Origin: Verrucomicrobiota bacterium
GTDB taxonomy: Bacteria; Verrucomicrobiota; Verrucomicrobiia; Methylacidiphilales; UBA1321
DNA: 54,009 nucleotides
NCBI GenBank assembly: GCA_013286145.1
Contig: JABDGH010000013.1
Location: forward strand, 1 to 54,009
Reading direction: 5' to 3'
Below, in pieces: positions 8,849 through 17,118 of the stretch (positions are counted from its first letter, which is position 1; each line of letters opens with the position of its first letter). A program made the translations under genes and the position numbers. The notes beneath the pieces are model-generated. The model did not search any database and was not told the DNA's origin. It worked only from the letters and a program-made list of their open reading frames with translations.

Positions 8849-9703
8849 ATGTCGCCATCTCTCGATCCAGCGATTCTCCGCGAAGCGGCCGCCCGTGCGC
8901 TCGGGGAAGATCGTGGCCCGGCGGACATCACGACGCTGGCGTGTATCAAACCCGAAATTCAGGCTCGTGCGCGCATCTTCGCAAAGGAAGCGTGTGTCCT
9001 CGCCGGTCTGCCAGTGGCTGAGCAGGTTTTTCGCGAACAGGACATCGCATTAATTTTGACGCCAAAGGCTCAGGATGGAAAATCACTTAAGCCCGATGAT
9101 ACGGTTTTGGAGATTCGAGGTTCGGCGGCCTCAATTCTCACCGCGGAACGAAGCGCCCTTAATTTCATTCAGCAACTTTCCGGCGTGGCGACCCATACAC
9201 GACTCTTTGTTGATGCGGTGTCTGGAACCAAGGCTCAAATTCTGGACACCCGCAAAACCGCGCCCGGTTTGCGGGCTTTGCAAAAATACGCGGTACGATG
9301 TGGTGGTGGAACCAACCATCGCTTCGGCCTCTATGACCGTTTTTTAATCAAGGACAATCACCTCGCGCTCATGGGCACAGGCAACACGCTGGCCAAGGCG
9401 ATCCGGGCTGCGCATTCGCTCGATCCCGATGTTCTCCTCGAAGTGGAAGTGGATCGTCTCGAACAAATTCCGGAAGTCGTTTCCCAGGGCGTCGACGTTA
9501 TTCTCCTCGACAATATGACCACCGAACAGTTGCGCGCCTGTGTGGCGTTGATTGCTGGTCAGGTCAAGACGGAAGCCTCCGGCAATATGACGCTGGAACG
9601 TGTGCGTGAGGTAGCTGAAACCGGCGTCGATTTTATTTCCGTGGGCGCATTGACTCACAGTGTTCGTGCCATAGATTTTAGTCTGGAGATGCTAACTTCG
9701 TAG
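8849..9703 (+). CDS. nadC: Nicotinate-nucleotide pyrophosphorylase (carboxylating)
   Basis: 284 residues, full length. Diagnostic segments are ERSALNFIQQLSGVAT, the LDTRKTAPGLR motif, the KYAVRCGGGTNHRFGLYD loop, IKDNHLAL, EVEVD and the C-terminal ISVGALTHSV phosphate-binding strand. It converts quinolinate and PRPP to nicotinate mononucleotide in de novo NAD synthesis, in the cytoplasm. nadA and nadB are not in the window. ATG 8849 lies 6 bp after the upstream stop. Confidence 0.96.
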   Translation: MSPSLDPAILREAAARALGEDRGPADITTLACIKPEIQARARIFAKEACVLAGLPVAEQVFREQDIALILTPKAQDGKSLKPDDTVLEIRGSAASILTAERSALNFIQQLSGVATHTRLFVDAVSGTKAQILDTRKTAPGLRALQKYAVRCGGGTNHRFGLYDRFLIKDNHLALMGTGNTLAKAIRAAHSLDPDVLLEVEVDRLEQIPEVVSQGVDVILLDNMTTEQLRACVALIAGQVKTEASGNMTLERVREVAETGVDFISVGALTHSVRAIDFSLEMLTS

Positions 9704-9795
9704 AAAATATTAACCAACTAAGATTCCTGCTTTTCTTTTTTACGTTTCAAGCTGGCTAAATAACGTAGAAAAAGATAGAACCCTCTAACAACATT

Positions 9796-10605
9796 GTGAT
9801 TACACTAGCCATATCAAGTACCAAAGGGGGCGTGGGTAAAACAACCTGTGCCATTAATCTCGCCTTTTCCTGTGCCAAGCGCGGTTGGAAAACTCTTTTG
9901 GTGGACGCTGATCCCCAAGGTTCCGTCGGTCTTTCCCTTTCGCCCACCGCCCAGTCTCACAGCGGTCTCTACGAAATCGTCACTCAGTCTCAGTCTCTGA
10001 ATGATGTCGCCCTCAGGACAAAGCTGGACACGCTCAAGATCGTCATGGCCGGGAAGATTCCGAGCAATGAAGTCTCCAAGTGGTGCACAAGCCTGCAGGA
10101 TGGAGGCTCTCTCGCCCCGTTTTTTCGCGCCGCAACCGATGAAGGCTTCGATCTCGTGGTTATCGATACTCCCTCCGGGATGCACGGGCCGACCGAGGGC
10201 ATTCTTCGCAATGTCACGCATGTGCTCGTGCCGCAGCAATGTGAACCCCTTGCATTGCGCTCACTCATGATGACGGTCGATTTTCTCAATCAATTGCAAA
10301 CGGAAAAAGAATCGGCCTGCACCCTGGTCGGTGTGGTGCTGTGCATGGCGGATCAGAACAGCCCCGAATCGAAGCAGATCGTGGATGAAATCAGGCAGCT
10401 TCTTCCTTCGGAATTGGTTGTTCAGGCTCTCCTGCCGCGCGATCCTTCGGTGGTTTATGCCAGCATGAAGGGAATGCCCCTTGGCTTGTTGCGGACCCCG
10501 CCGCCTATCGCCATTATTTTCGACCAACTGGCTGCGGAACTTGAACCCAAGCTCGGCTTGTCTCGTTCGAAACAAAGCGATGAGTACGTCTCCCTCGTGG
10601 TTTGA
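9796..10605 (+). CDS. ParA/MinD-type P-loop ATPase
   Basis: 269 residues with deviant Walker A KGGVGKTT (10-17), switch I DADPQGS and Walker B-like LVVIDTPSG, i.e. the ParA/Soj/MinD family. There is no N-terminal DNA-binding extension and no C-terminal amphipathic helix is obvious. GTG 9796 is the natural start, since the ATPase strand begins at residue 2. It overlaps the next gene, a large coiled-coil protein, by 26 bp; no parB or parS-like repeats are near. This suggests positioning of a protein cargo rather than plasmid partition (inference). Confidence 0.85.
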   Translation: MITLAISSTKGGVGKTTCAINLAFSCAKRGWKTLLVDADPQGSVGLSLSPTAQSHSGLYEIVTQSQSLNDVALRTKLDTLKIVMAGKIPSNEVSKWCTSLQDGGSLAPFFRAATDEGFDLVVIDTPSGMHGPTEGILRNVTHVLVPQQCEPLALRSLMMTVDFLNQLQTEKESACTLVGVVLCMADQNSPESKQIVDEIRQLLPSELVVQALLPRDPSVVYASMKGMPLGLLRTPPPIAIIFDQLAAELEPKLGLSRSKQSDEYVSLVV

Positions 10606-12046
10606 TCAGGAAAAGTTCTCCCGCCTGGTAAAAAAGGTTGGGACTAAAACTACTACGCAAGCCGTTCCCAAGGTGACGGCTAAGGACGAATCTGCGCCGA
10701 CGCTAAAACCGCCGCCGGGCACTTTTCCTGTCATCAAGATTCCAATTCCTGAGGGAAATACCAAGACCGCTCCCCTCACGATCTCCAAGCTGGTAGAACC
10801 TCCCAAAGCTTCCGAACCGCCTCAAACTCCAACTCCCGAACTTCCCAAGTTACCTCAAGCCCCTTCCAAACCTCTTGCCCCCCCGGAAAAAGCCGCGTTG
10901 GTATCGGCCCGCAACAAAACCACATCGCTGCCGTCACGTAGGACTTCTCTATTACCGGGCCGCAAAACCTCATCGTTGCCTGCCCGAAAAACTTCCTCGA
11001 TGTTGGCGCCTTCAAAGACGTCTTCATTACCCGTGCTCAAGCCCGTTTTCGAATACGAAAAGCCGTCGGTTCCCCCGAAAGTGGCTCCTCCTCCTTTACC
11101 CATACCGCTGCCATCGCAAGCTGTTGGCGCAGTATCTTCTCCAAATGTGCAGGAGAAGGTGCCCGCGTCTTCCATGGTTCCCACCGAGAAACTTTCCAAG
11201 TTGGGTTCGGAAGAGGTGAAGCAGTTGCGTGGAGAGATGGAGGCAGCCCAGGAAAAACTCAAATCACTGGGTGAGGAACTTTCCCGTGTTGAAAAAGAGC
11301 GCGATAAGGCCCGAAACGAAAATGCATTGGTGCGCTCACAACTGCTGCAGATGGAAGAGATAAGCAAGGAGAGGGGAGCTTTATCTGCACAAGTTGACGA
11401 ACTTTCCCGCGCTGTTCAAGAGAGGGATCAGCTTCGGAATGAGAACAGCGTTCTCCTTGAACAATTACGACAGGCGGAGGAAGCAGGCGGGGATCGGCAG
11501 GCTTTATCCGAGCAACTTGAGGGACTTTCCGCAGCTGTGGAGGAAAGGGATCAAGCCCGGCGGGAATATGCCAAATTGCGGGAACAGTTCGAAAGCGTGA
11601 GGCAGGAGCATAACCGTTTTGGTGAGGGAAAAAACAAATTTGGGCAAGCGGAAGCAGCCTCGGATGGAGAGCTTCAAACTCTCCGCCAACAAATTGCTGA
11701 TCGCGATGAGGAGCTTGCCACTCTCAAAGTTAAAACCATCGGCATGGAAGATGTCATCGAAACTCTTAAAGATGAGTTGAACACGCTTCAGGAGCAGGTT
11801 CATCAAATGAAGGAAGAAACTTCGGCTGCCCAGCAAGGCTTGGCGCTTAGCCAAAAAGCCTTGCAGGAAACTCGCGACGCCCTTCGTGAAGCCAGCGAAG
11901 GCTCTTCCATGAGCAAGACCAATCTTGAAGATCTCAAGAACGAGCGCTCCACCCTCGTGCAGCAAAACATGTTTCTTCAGGCGCAGAACGATCAAATCTC
12001 GCGCGAACTAAGCGCCGCCAAGTCCAAATTGGCCGCAAGAGGTTAA
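10580..12046 (+). CDS. Repetitive coiled-coil protein, partner of the ParA-like ATPase
   Basis: 488 residues from ATG 10580 (MSTSPSWFDQEKF). The N-terminal ~30 residues are basic; residues ~35-210 are Pro/Ser/Thr/Lys-rich and include several tandem variants of a TSSLP-x-RK unit (about 105-150). From about 230 to the end it is a long Glu/Gln/Leu-rich coiled coil with internal repeats of about 40 residues built on LS-x-V-x-ERD-x-x-RNE. No membrane segment. The architecture resembles coiled-coil polarity or scaffold proteins such as FrzS/AglZ, but without a receiver domain. The 26-bp overlap with the ATPase gene implies coupled translation. Function unknown. Confidence 0.8.
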   Translation: MSTSPSWFDQEKFSRLVKKVGTKTTTQAVPKVTAKDESAPTLKPPPGTFPVIKIPIPEGNTKTAPLTISKLVEPPKASEPPQTPTPELPKLPQAPSKPLAPPEKAALVSARNKTTSLPSRRTSLLPGRKTSSLPARKTSSMLAPSKTSSLPVLKPVFEYEKPSVPPKVAPPPLPIPLPSQAVGAVSSPNVQEKVPASSMVPTEKLSKLGSEEVKQLRGEMEAAQEKLKSLGEELSRVEKERDKARNENALVRSQLLQMEEISKERGALSAQVDELSRAVQERDQLRNENSVLLEQLRQAEEAGGDRQALSEQLEGLSAAVEERDQARREYAKLREQFESVRQEHNRFGEGKNKFGQAEAASDGELQTLRQQIADRDEELATLKVKTIGMEDVIETLKDELNTLQEQVHQMKEETSAAQQGLALSQKALQETRDALREASEGSSMSKTNLEDLKNERSTLVQQNMFLQAQNDQISRELSAAKSKLAARG

Positions 12047-12098
12047 AAATCGGTTTGCAGCGGTAGTCCGTACAATTAAAGCTCTCCTTTTCGAAGGT

Positions 12099-12150
12099 AA
12101 AATCTGCTTCTAGGAAGTTCAAAAGTGTTCATCCTAGCGATTAGGACTGC
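12099..12150 (+). promoter_or_regulatory. Conserved 5' leader shared by two TMTC-like genes (copy 1)
   Basis: The 52 bases before ATG 12151 are nearly identical (about three mismatches) to the bases before the minus-strand paralog at 20786. They contain an inverted repeat CTAGGA ... TCCTAG with a 16-nt spacer, present in both copies, and a purine patch (AGGA or AGGG) about 5 nt before the ATG that can serve as ribosome site. Homology stops abruptly just upstream, which marks the edge of the duplicated unit. Confidence 0.6.
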
Positions 12151-14148
12151 ATGGCAAAACGATCCAGGAAAAAGAAGACGGTCGATCACCGCACCGCACC
12201 GTTCGCGCCTGCTTTCCAAATGCCGTTTTTGGTAATCGGAATGGCACTCCTCCTGGCGATGGTGGCTTTTTTGGCCTACTGGCCTTCGCTTAAATCCGGT
12301 TTTGTTTACGATGCAAGGATGGAAATCCTCGATGAAGGATTCATCACTTCTCTTTCCAACTTGCCTGCCGTTCTTTCACTGAAAGTAATGGGGATGAACC
12401 TCATCCTCTGGTCGCGCCCGGGACAAATGCTTTACCTGATGCTCATCGCCGCCGTCTGTGGCAAGGAACCGTTCGGGTATCATTTATGCAGTAATCTGCT
12501 CCACGCGGCGAATGTCGCGCTGTTGTTCGTATTGTTGTGTCGCTTGATCGCGTCAGAAATAAAAGAGATGAACAAGAGCGCCGCTTTTAAAGCCAGGTTC
12601 GCGGCGGTGGCGGTCACCCTGATTTTCGCCCTTCATCCAATCGCCGTGGAATCAGTTGCGGAAATAAGTTACAGCTCGAGCCTCCTGGTGACTTTTTTCA
12701 CGTTGCTGGCTCTGCTTGCGGCGACCTTCTTTCGTCCGGAGAGCATTCGATCCGTAATAATAATCGGAGGCTTCGGAGCTCTTTGTGCTTCCGCCGCCGT
12801 GACCTCAAAGGAATCGGGCGTTACGACGGTTCTGCTGCTCATCGCCTATTGGTTTTTATTTCGACGTCGTGAAGCCAGGGTGCCGTGGCTTTTGTTTTTG
12901 AGTGCCACGACAGCGGTGACGGCAGTCTTTCTGACGATTCGATTCCTTTTCGCTCCCCCGGGTCAGGGTCAACTGAGTTATCTTGGAGGATCGTTTCCAC
13001 AGGTTTTTTTGATCCAGCCGCGCTTGTGGGTTTTCATGATGGGCAAATTGCTCTGGCCGATGCAACTTTCCGCCGATTATGCGCCAGCCGATCTGATTGG
13101 ACCGCCGACCTATCTCTCCCTGATGATTCTTGGTGTCGTGGTTGCGTTACAAGTCTGGTTGGTTTCCAAGAGCCGGATGGGTGCTCTCGGAGTTGCGATC
13201 TACTGGCTGGGACTCGCAACCGTTTCCAATTTCATCCCGCTCAACCGTCCTGTGGCTGACCGCTTTTATTATCTGCCACTGGCGGGAGTGGCGATGCAAC
13301 TCCTGGCCTTGCTTCTCATGGTATTAAAATCGAGCCGGGGATTCTGGCTGGCGACGGTGCCATTGCTGGGCGTGATCCTGCCCCTGACTCTTCTCACACT
13401 CACTCGCGAAACTGTTTTTGCCAACGAATTTTCTCTATGGACAGACACCCTTCAAGTCAGCCCTCTCTCCACCGCAGCCCATAATGGTCTTGGCGTGGAT
13501 CTTTTCCAAAAAGGGAAGATGAGCGAAGGAATTGCCCAGTTTCAAAAAGCGCTGGAAATTGATCCCAACTTTCCCGATGCCTACTATAACCTTGGTCTTG
13601 CTCTTGCTCAAAGCGGACAACTGGACCAGGCGATGATCCAGTTTAAAAAAGCCTTGGAGATCGACATCGACCATGTCGAGGCCCGCAATAGTTTGGGCAT
13701 TATACTTTCCAAAAAAGGAGAGGTGGACGAAGCAATCACCCAATACCAAAAAGCACTGGCACTCAACCCGAACTATACCGAAGCCTACAACAATCTCGGC
13801 CTTGCATATTTGCAAAAAAAACAAGCCGACGAGGCGGTAATCCAATTTCAAAGGGCCCTGAAAATCAATCCCGACTATGCCGAAGCCTACAGCAACCTCG
13901 GCCTCGCTTTTCTACAAAAAAAACAGATCAGCGAAGCAATAATCCAGTTTCAAAAGGCCCTGAAAATCAACCCGGATTATGTTGATGCACACAATAATCT
14001 CGGTGCCGCTTTTTTTCAAAATGGGCAGATGGAGGAGGCAATGATCCAGTTCCAGGAAGCTGTACGACTAGACCCTGGCTATAGTGACGCGCAATCCAAT
14101 CTTGATAAAGTGAAGGCCAGGATGCGGCAGGGAACTACTGGCAAGTGA
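12151..14148 (+). CDS. TMTC-like polytopic membrane protein with C-terminal TPR array (paralog A)
   Basis: 665 residues. A basic MAKRSRKKK start precedes about ten hydrophobic segments (about 25-430), then six or more canonical 34-residue TPRs (about 440-650) such as AYNNLGLAYLQKKQADEAV. Membrane-half landmarks GYHLCSNLLHAANVALL and HPIAVESVAEIS align with TMTC/DUF1736-type GT-C proteins, which use polyprenyl-phosphate sugars on the outer face of the membrane. The first-loop acidic motif, WDDD in paralog C, reads YDAR here, so activity is doubtful. Neighbouring TPR units are highly similar at DNA level and contain two A8 runs (13814-13821, 13916-13923). The closest relative is the inverted gene at 18882-20786. 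Confidence 0.85.
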   Translation: MAKRSRKKKTVDHRTAPFAPAFQMPFLVIGMALLLAMVAFLAYWPSLKSGFVYDARMEILDEGFITSLSNLPAVLSLKVMGMNLILWSRPGQMLYLMLIAAVCGKEPFGYHLCSNLLHAANVALLFVLLCRLIASEIKEMNKSAAFKARFAAVAVTLIFALHPIAVESVAEISYSSSLLVTFFTLLALLAATFFRPESIRSVIIIGGFGALCASAAVTSKESGVTTVLLLIAYWFLFRRREARVPWLLFLSATTAVTAVFLTIRFLFAPPGQGQLSYLGGSFPQVFLIQPRLWVFMMGKLLWPMQLSADYAPADLIGPPTYLSLMILGVVVALQVWLVSKSRMGALGVAIYWLGLATVSNFIPLNRPVADRFYYLPLAGVAMQLLALLLMVLKSSRGFWLATVPLLGVILPLTLLTLTRETVFANEFSLWTDTLQVSPLSTAAHNGLGVDLFQKGKMSEGIAQFQKALEIDPNFPDAYYNLGLALAQSGQLDQAMIQFKKALEIDIDHVEARNSLGIILSKKGEVDEAITQYQKALALNPNYTEAYNNLGLAYLQKKQADEAVIQFQRALKINPDYAEAYSNLGLAFLQKKQISEAIIQFQKALKINPDYVDAHNNLGAAFFQNGQMEEAMIQFQEAVRLDPGYSDAQSNLDKVKARMRQGTTGK

Positions 14149-14193
14149 GGTGTCTTTTCATCTGGGAACGGAACATAACTGGAATCAATCGCG

Positions 14194-14733
14194 TCAGTTT
14201 CCCTTGGCTTTTTTCAATTCCGACATCGTGAAGAGCGGTTTTAGTTCGAGATGAACCTTGGCCAGATTGGCTGGACCTCCCGATTCGCGGTCAATGACGC
14301 AGACAACATTGGCGAGTTCAGCGCCTTCATCGCATAAGGCTTTTGCCGCATCGAGAATCGCGCCGCCGGAAGTCACCACGTCCTCAACAATCAGCAGCTT
14401 GCGACCCTTGACCTGCCCACCCTCGGCGATCTTGCATGTGCCGTAATCCTTCGCTTTTTTACGCACCAAAAGCACCGGGAGGCCGGTCAATTGTGAGAGC
14501 ATCGTGGCAATGGGGATGCCTCCCATTTCGAGGCCAGCCAATGCATCCATGCCCGGCGGTACCAACGGCACCAGCGCCTCGGCGATGTCTTTCAGCAGTT
14601 TCGGATCGGCCTCGAAGAGGTACTTGTCAAAATACTCGTTGCTCTTCGCGCCGGAGCGGAGCGTGAACTCGCCCGTGATATGAGCTGTCTCATAAATTCG
14701 CCGGGCCAGCGCATGGCGTGAATCACTCGACAT
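14194..14733 (-). CDS. pyrE: Orotate phosphoribosyltransferase
   Basis: 179 residues, slightly short for the family but complete. It shows the N-terminal TLRSGAKSNEYFDKY substrate segment, the RKKAKDYGTCKIAEG flexible loop and the PRPP motif LLIVEDVVTSGGA. It makes OMP from orotate and PRPP in pyrimidine synthesis. It is the last gene of a minus-strand cluster, 2 bp after ridA, with a GAGGAG ribosome site inside the ridA end. It converges on TMTC paralog A. Confidence 0.95.
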   Translation of the reverse strand: MSSDSRHALARRIYETAHITGEFTLRSGAKSNEYFDKYLFEADPKLLKDIAEALVPLVPPGMDALAGLEMGGIPIATMLSQLTGLPVLLVRKKAKDYGTCKIAEGGQVKGRKLLIVEDVVTSGGAILDAAKALCDEGAELANVVCVIDRESGGPANLAKVHLELKPLFTMSELKKAKGN

Positions 14734-14735
14734 TC

Positions 14736-15125
14736 CTAACTCCTCGCCTGCGCGATGACCTCGATTTCAACACGAGCATCCCGTGGCAAGCGCGCGACCT
14801 GTACGGTTGATCGTGCCGGGGGCGTACCCGTGAAGTGCTTCGCATAGACCTCGTTCATCGCGGTGAATTCGTTCATGTCCGCGAGGAAAACGGTTGCTTT
14901 CACCACATCGCTTAGGTCGAGTTTTTGCGTCGCAAGGAGAGCCTTGATGTTCGCAATGACCTGTTCGGCCTGCTCAGTGATGCCGCCTTCGACCAATTTA
15001 CCCGTATCGCGCACGAGCGGAATTTGTCCCGACAGGAAAATAAAAGAACCTGTGTTGATGCCTTGGGAATAAGGCCCGATGGCCGGTGGCGCATCGGGGG
15101 AACTGATGGTGGTGCGTGTACTCAT
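14736..15125 (-). CDS. ridA: RidA family reactive-intermediate (enamine/imine) deaminase
   Basis: 129 residues, standard RidA/YjgF length. Signature segments are PPAIGPYSQGI (residues 14-24), FLSGQIP, the VKATVFLADMNEF strand and the C-terminal ARLPRDARVEIEVIA with the conserved Arg of the active site. It hydrolyses 2-aminoacrylate-type intermediates released by PLP enzymes. It overlaps iscX by ATGA and precedes pyrE by 2 bp. Confidence 0.95.
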   Translation of the reverse strand: MSTRTTISSPDAPPAIGPYSQGINTGSFIFLSGQIPLVRDTGKLVEGGITEQAEQVIANIKALLATQKLDLSDVVKATVFLADMNEFTAMNEVYAKHFTGTPPARSTVQVARLPRDARVEIEVIAQARS

Positions 15126-15328
15126 TTGACCTCCTCATACCATGCCATTTGAATTGCTTCCATAATTCCTTCGTTCGATTTATCGGGATCGTCGCCGAAA
15201 TCCTCGAGTTCGATCACCATTTTGTGCAATTTCGGAAAGCTGAGTTTCAACGGATCCTGATCGGGAAATTTATCGATCAGTCCATACGCAATTTCTTCCG
15301 AGTCCCTCCAAGTCAATTTTTGAGCCAT
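15122..15328 (-). CDS. iscX: IscX-like Fe-S assembly adaptor
   Basis: 68 residues, the family size. It reads KLTWRDSEEIAYGLIDKFPD, then LHKMVIELEDFGDDPDKSNE and ILEAI-like IMEAIQMAWYEE, the order and spacing of enterobacterial IscX (WTD...IA..L...PD.DP....F..LH....LEDF.DDP..SNE). IscX binds the cysteine desulfurase IscS and iron and tunes cluster assembly. Here it is not with iscS/iscU/fdx but in front of ridA (ATGA overlap) and pyrE. Assignment is from the motif order I recall; the acidic surface and length agree. Confidence 0.85.
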   Translation of the reverse strand: MAQKLTWRDSEEIAYGLIDKFPDQDPLKLSFPKLHKMVIELEDFGDDPDKSNEGIMEAIQMAWYEEVK

Positions 15329-15385
15329 GCTCCAACGGTTAGCGAAGGGCTGGGCCGTGTCAATCCGTCGTCACGGTTTGTATGA

Positions 15386-15946
15386 TTACACGCTGTAGGG
15401 CGCAGGCGTCGGTTTTTCACCGTTCTGCAGCATGGGCCTTGTATAACCGCCGTCGTTGGGACGTGCGCCATCCTGCAACAGCAGGGCATCGGGTGTGTCG
15501 GTGCGCCCTGCCAGGAGGTAGGAGGATTGCCGGTCAAGAGGGGTGAGGAGCGCCATGAGGGCTTCCTTCCAGGTGCCATCCACCCAATAAGGATCGCGTG
15601 AAAATTCACCCTCCATGTTGAATTCGGCCCAGAGCCAGGTATAGCTGCCGACCGATTCGGCAAACCCTCCGTTTTGAGCGACAACCAGCGAAGTTTTTTC
15701 GCCCGGAATATGCTCCACCTGACAGATCAACTCGCCGCCGTCCTGCAATTTCCAACGCAGATCCCAATAGACATTCGGATCGATGATCCAACTCCGGCCA
15801 TGTTCGCGAACCAGCAAGGCAAGCCCCTGCGAAAATTGACGCCATTCGTTTTCATTCCAGGCGGGGGGTTGAAGGATCTCCTTCACCCGCTGCATTCGGA
15901 GGCGCCATTCCGCTAAAATGCGACGCAGTTCGACCGGCGAAATCAT
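15386..15946 (-). CDS. Conserved hypothetical protein
   Basis: 186 residues, no signal peptide or membrane segment. A helical N-terminus (LRRILAEWRLRMQRVKEIL) is followed by a Trp-rich mixed region (about 30-130) and a Pro-rich tail. I do not recognise the family. It lies 22 bp after the membrane coiled-coil gene and about 57 bp before iscX on the same strand, so it is probably in the same transcript. Confidence 0.6.
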   Translation of the reverse strand: MISPVELRRILAEWRLRMQRVKEILQPPAWNENEWRQFSQGLALLVREHGRSWIIDPNVYWDLRWKLQDGGELICQVEHIPGEKTSLVVAQNGGFAESVGSYTWLWAEFNMEGEFSRDPYWVDGTWKEALMALLTPLDRQSSYLLAGRTDTPDALLLQDGARPNDGGYTRPMLQNGEKPTPAPYSV

Positions 15947-15968
15947 CAGGAGTGAGAAATCATAACCC

Positions 15969-16949
15969 CTAGCGCGGTTGTGTGCGGTTTTCCAAATTAT
16001 TCACACGTGCCCGAAGGCTGGCCGTTTCGCTGGCGCGGGACTGCTTCTCCTGTCGTAACGCAGTCGAAGTTGCGTCATTGGCGGTAATGATTTTGTTGAT
16101 CGCTTCCTGCTGTTGTAAAATCAGTTCCTGCTCGCGTCCGATTTGAGCCTGCGCCTTGGTCAGGGTCTCGATAGTCGTGTTAAGTTGCGCCGTGAGAGTC
16201 TGATTTTTCTCAGTATAACTCCGATTTAAATCGTCCATGGTCAGGCTCTGTGCCTTGAGTTGCTTGGAAATGGCGTAGAGGCCATAACCGGACAACGACG
16301 CGCCCAGGACAAAGAGGGCGATCAGCACATAAACCACGATGGAGAGCACACCGCCGACCGATTTTTGTTCGCGGGCCTGGCGTTCGATATTGGTGCGGTA
16401 ATCGACCACGGTTGCGGGGCGCGCGGCGGGTGCCGTGGTGGATCGTGCAGGGGAAGATGTCGGGCCGGAGGTGGGAGTTGTGGGTTTCATAGGGGGAGAT
16501 TCGTCCTTATCTTTACGCGGGCTGGTGCTGTAATAAAGATTTGCGGGGCGTGTGCCGTGCGGTGAAGCGGGTTGATTGGTTGAGGATGTTGTCCGGGGTG
16601 TGTAGCCCGTGGTGGATGGGGAGGGCTTCGTCGTTGTTGAGGAGGTTGGTGCGGAAGCCGGAAGCGGCTCGGTGAATTTTACCGCCGCATTGATTTCCGC
16701 ATCGTTATCGGGATCGAGTGGCGGGTTGTGTTCTGGAATGGCAGTTTCGGCGGAATGGGGTGGCGCTTCACGTTCCAGTTCCTGGGCGAGGGGAGGTATT
16801 GCTTTGACCGGCGTGAGTGGGGCTGTGGGCTTGGCTTTGAGGGAGCGACGCTTAAGCCGGGGATTTTCCGACGTGGGCATGTCAAACTCGAACTCGTCCG
16901 GCACAGATGCGGGTTCGGGTTTGGCGGCGGGATTAGTGTTATCCGGCAT
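15969..16949 (-). CDS. Single-span membrane protein with disordered N-terminus and C-terminal coiled coil
   Basis: 326 residues from ATG 16949 (MPDNTNPAAKPEP). Residues 1 to ~195 are Pro/Thr/Ser-rich and likely disordered. One transmembrane helix (VLSIVVYVLIALFVLGASL, around 200-230) is followed by a Gln/Thr/Glu-rich coiled coil to the end (KQLKAQSLTMDDLNRSY onwards). The frame stays open to a TTG at 17009, but that extension has no useful features. Likely topology is N-in, C-out. It is divergent from the FHA membrane protein across a 169-bp gap and heads the cluster to pyrE. No named family recognised. Confidence 0.7.
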   Translation of the reverse strand: MPDNTNPAAKPEPASVPDEFEFDMPTSENPRLKRRSLKAKPTAPLTPVKAIPPLAQELEREAPPHSAETAIPEHNPPLDPDNDAEINAAVKFTEPLPASAPTSSTTTKPSPSTTGYTPRTTSSTNQPASPHGTRPANLYYSTSPRKDKDESPPMKPTTPTSGPTSSPARSTTAPAARPATVVDYRTNIERQAREQKSVGGVLSIVVYVLIALFVLGASLSGYGLYAISKQLKAQSLTMDDLNRSYTEKNQTLTAQLNTTIETLTKAQAQIGREQELILQQQEAINKIITANDATSTALRQEKQSRASETASLRARVNNLENRTQPR

Positions 16950-17118
16950 TACCCATTGAGAAATAAACCTGTATGGAGGCAATTCAAGACATAATCCCGT
17001 TTTGAGCAAAGATTTTGCTACTTTCTTGTTACGGGGTTTTCCGTAAATATTCGTTCTGGACGATTATTTTTATTGATTTACGGCTTGGCAAAATCAACCT
17101 CCGCATTAATTTCCTCCT

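Noticed and set aside
9704-10605. Chromosome or plasmid partition locus with parS
   Set aside because: ParA-like gene is present, but no ParB, no HTH partner and no 16-bp palindromes were found.
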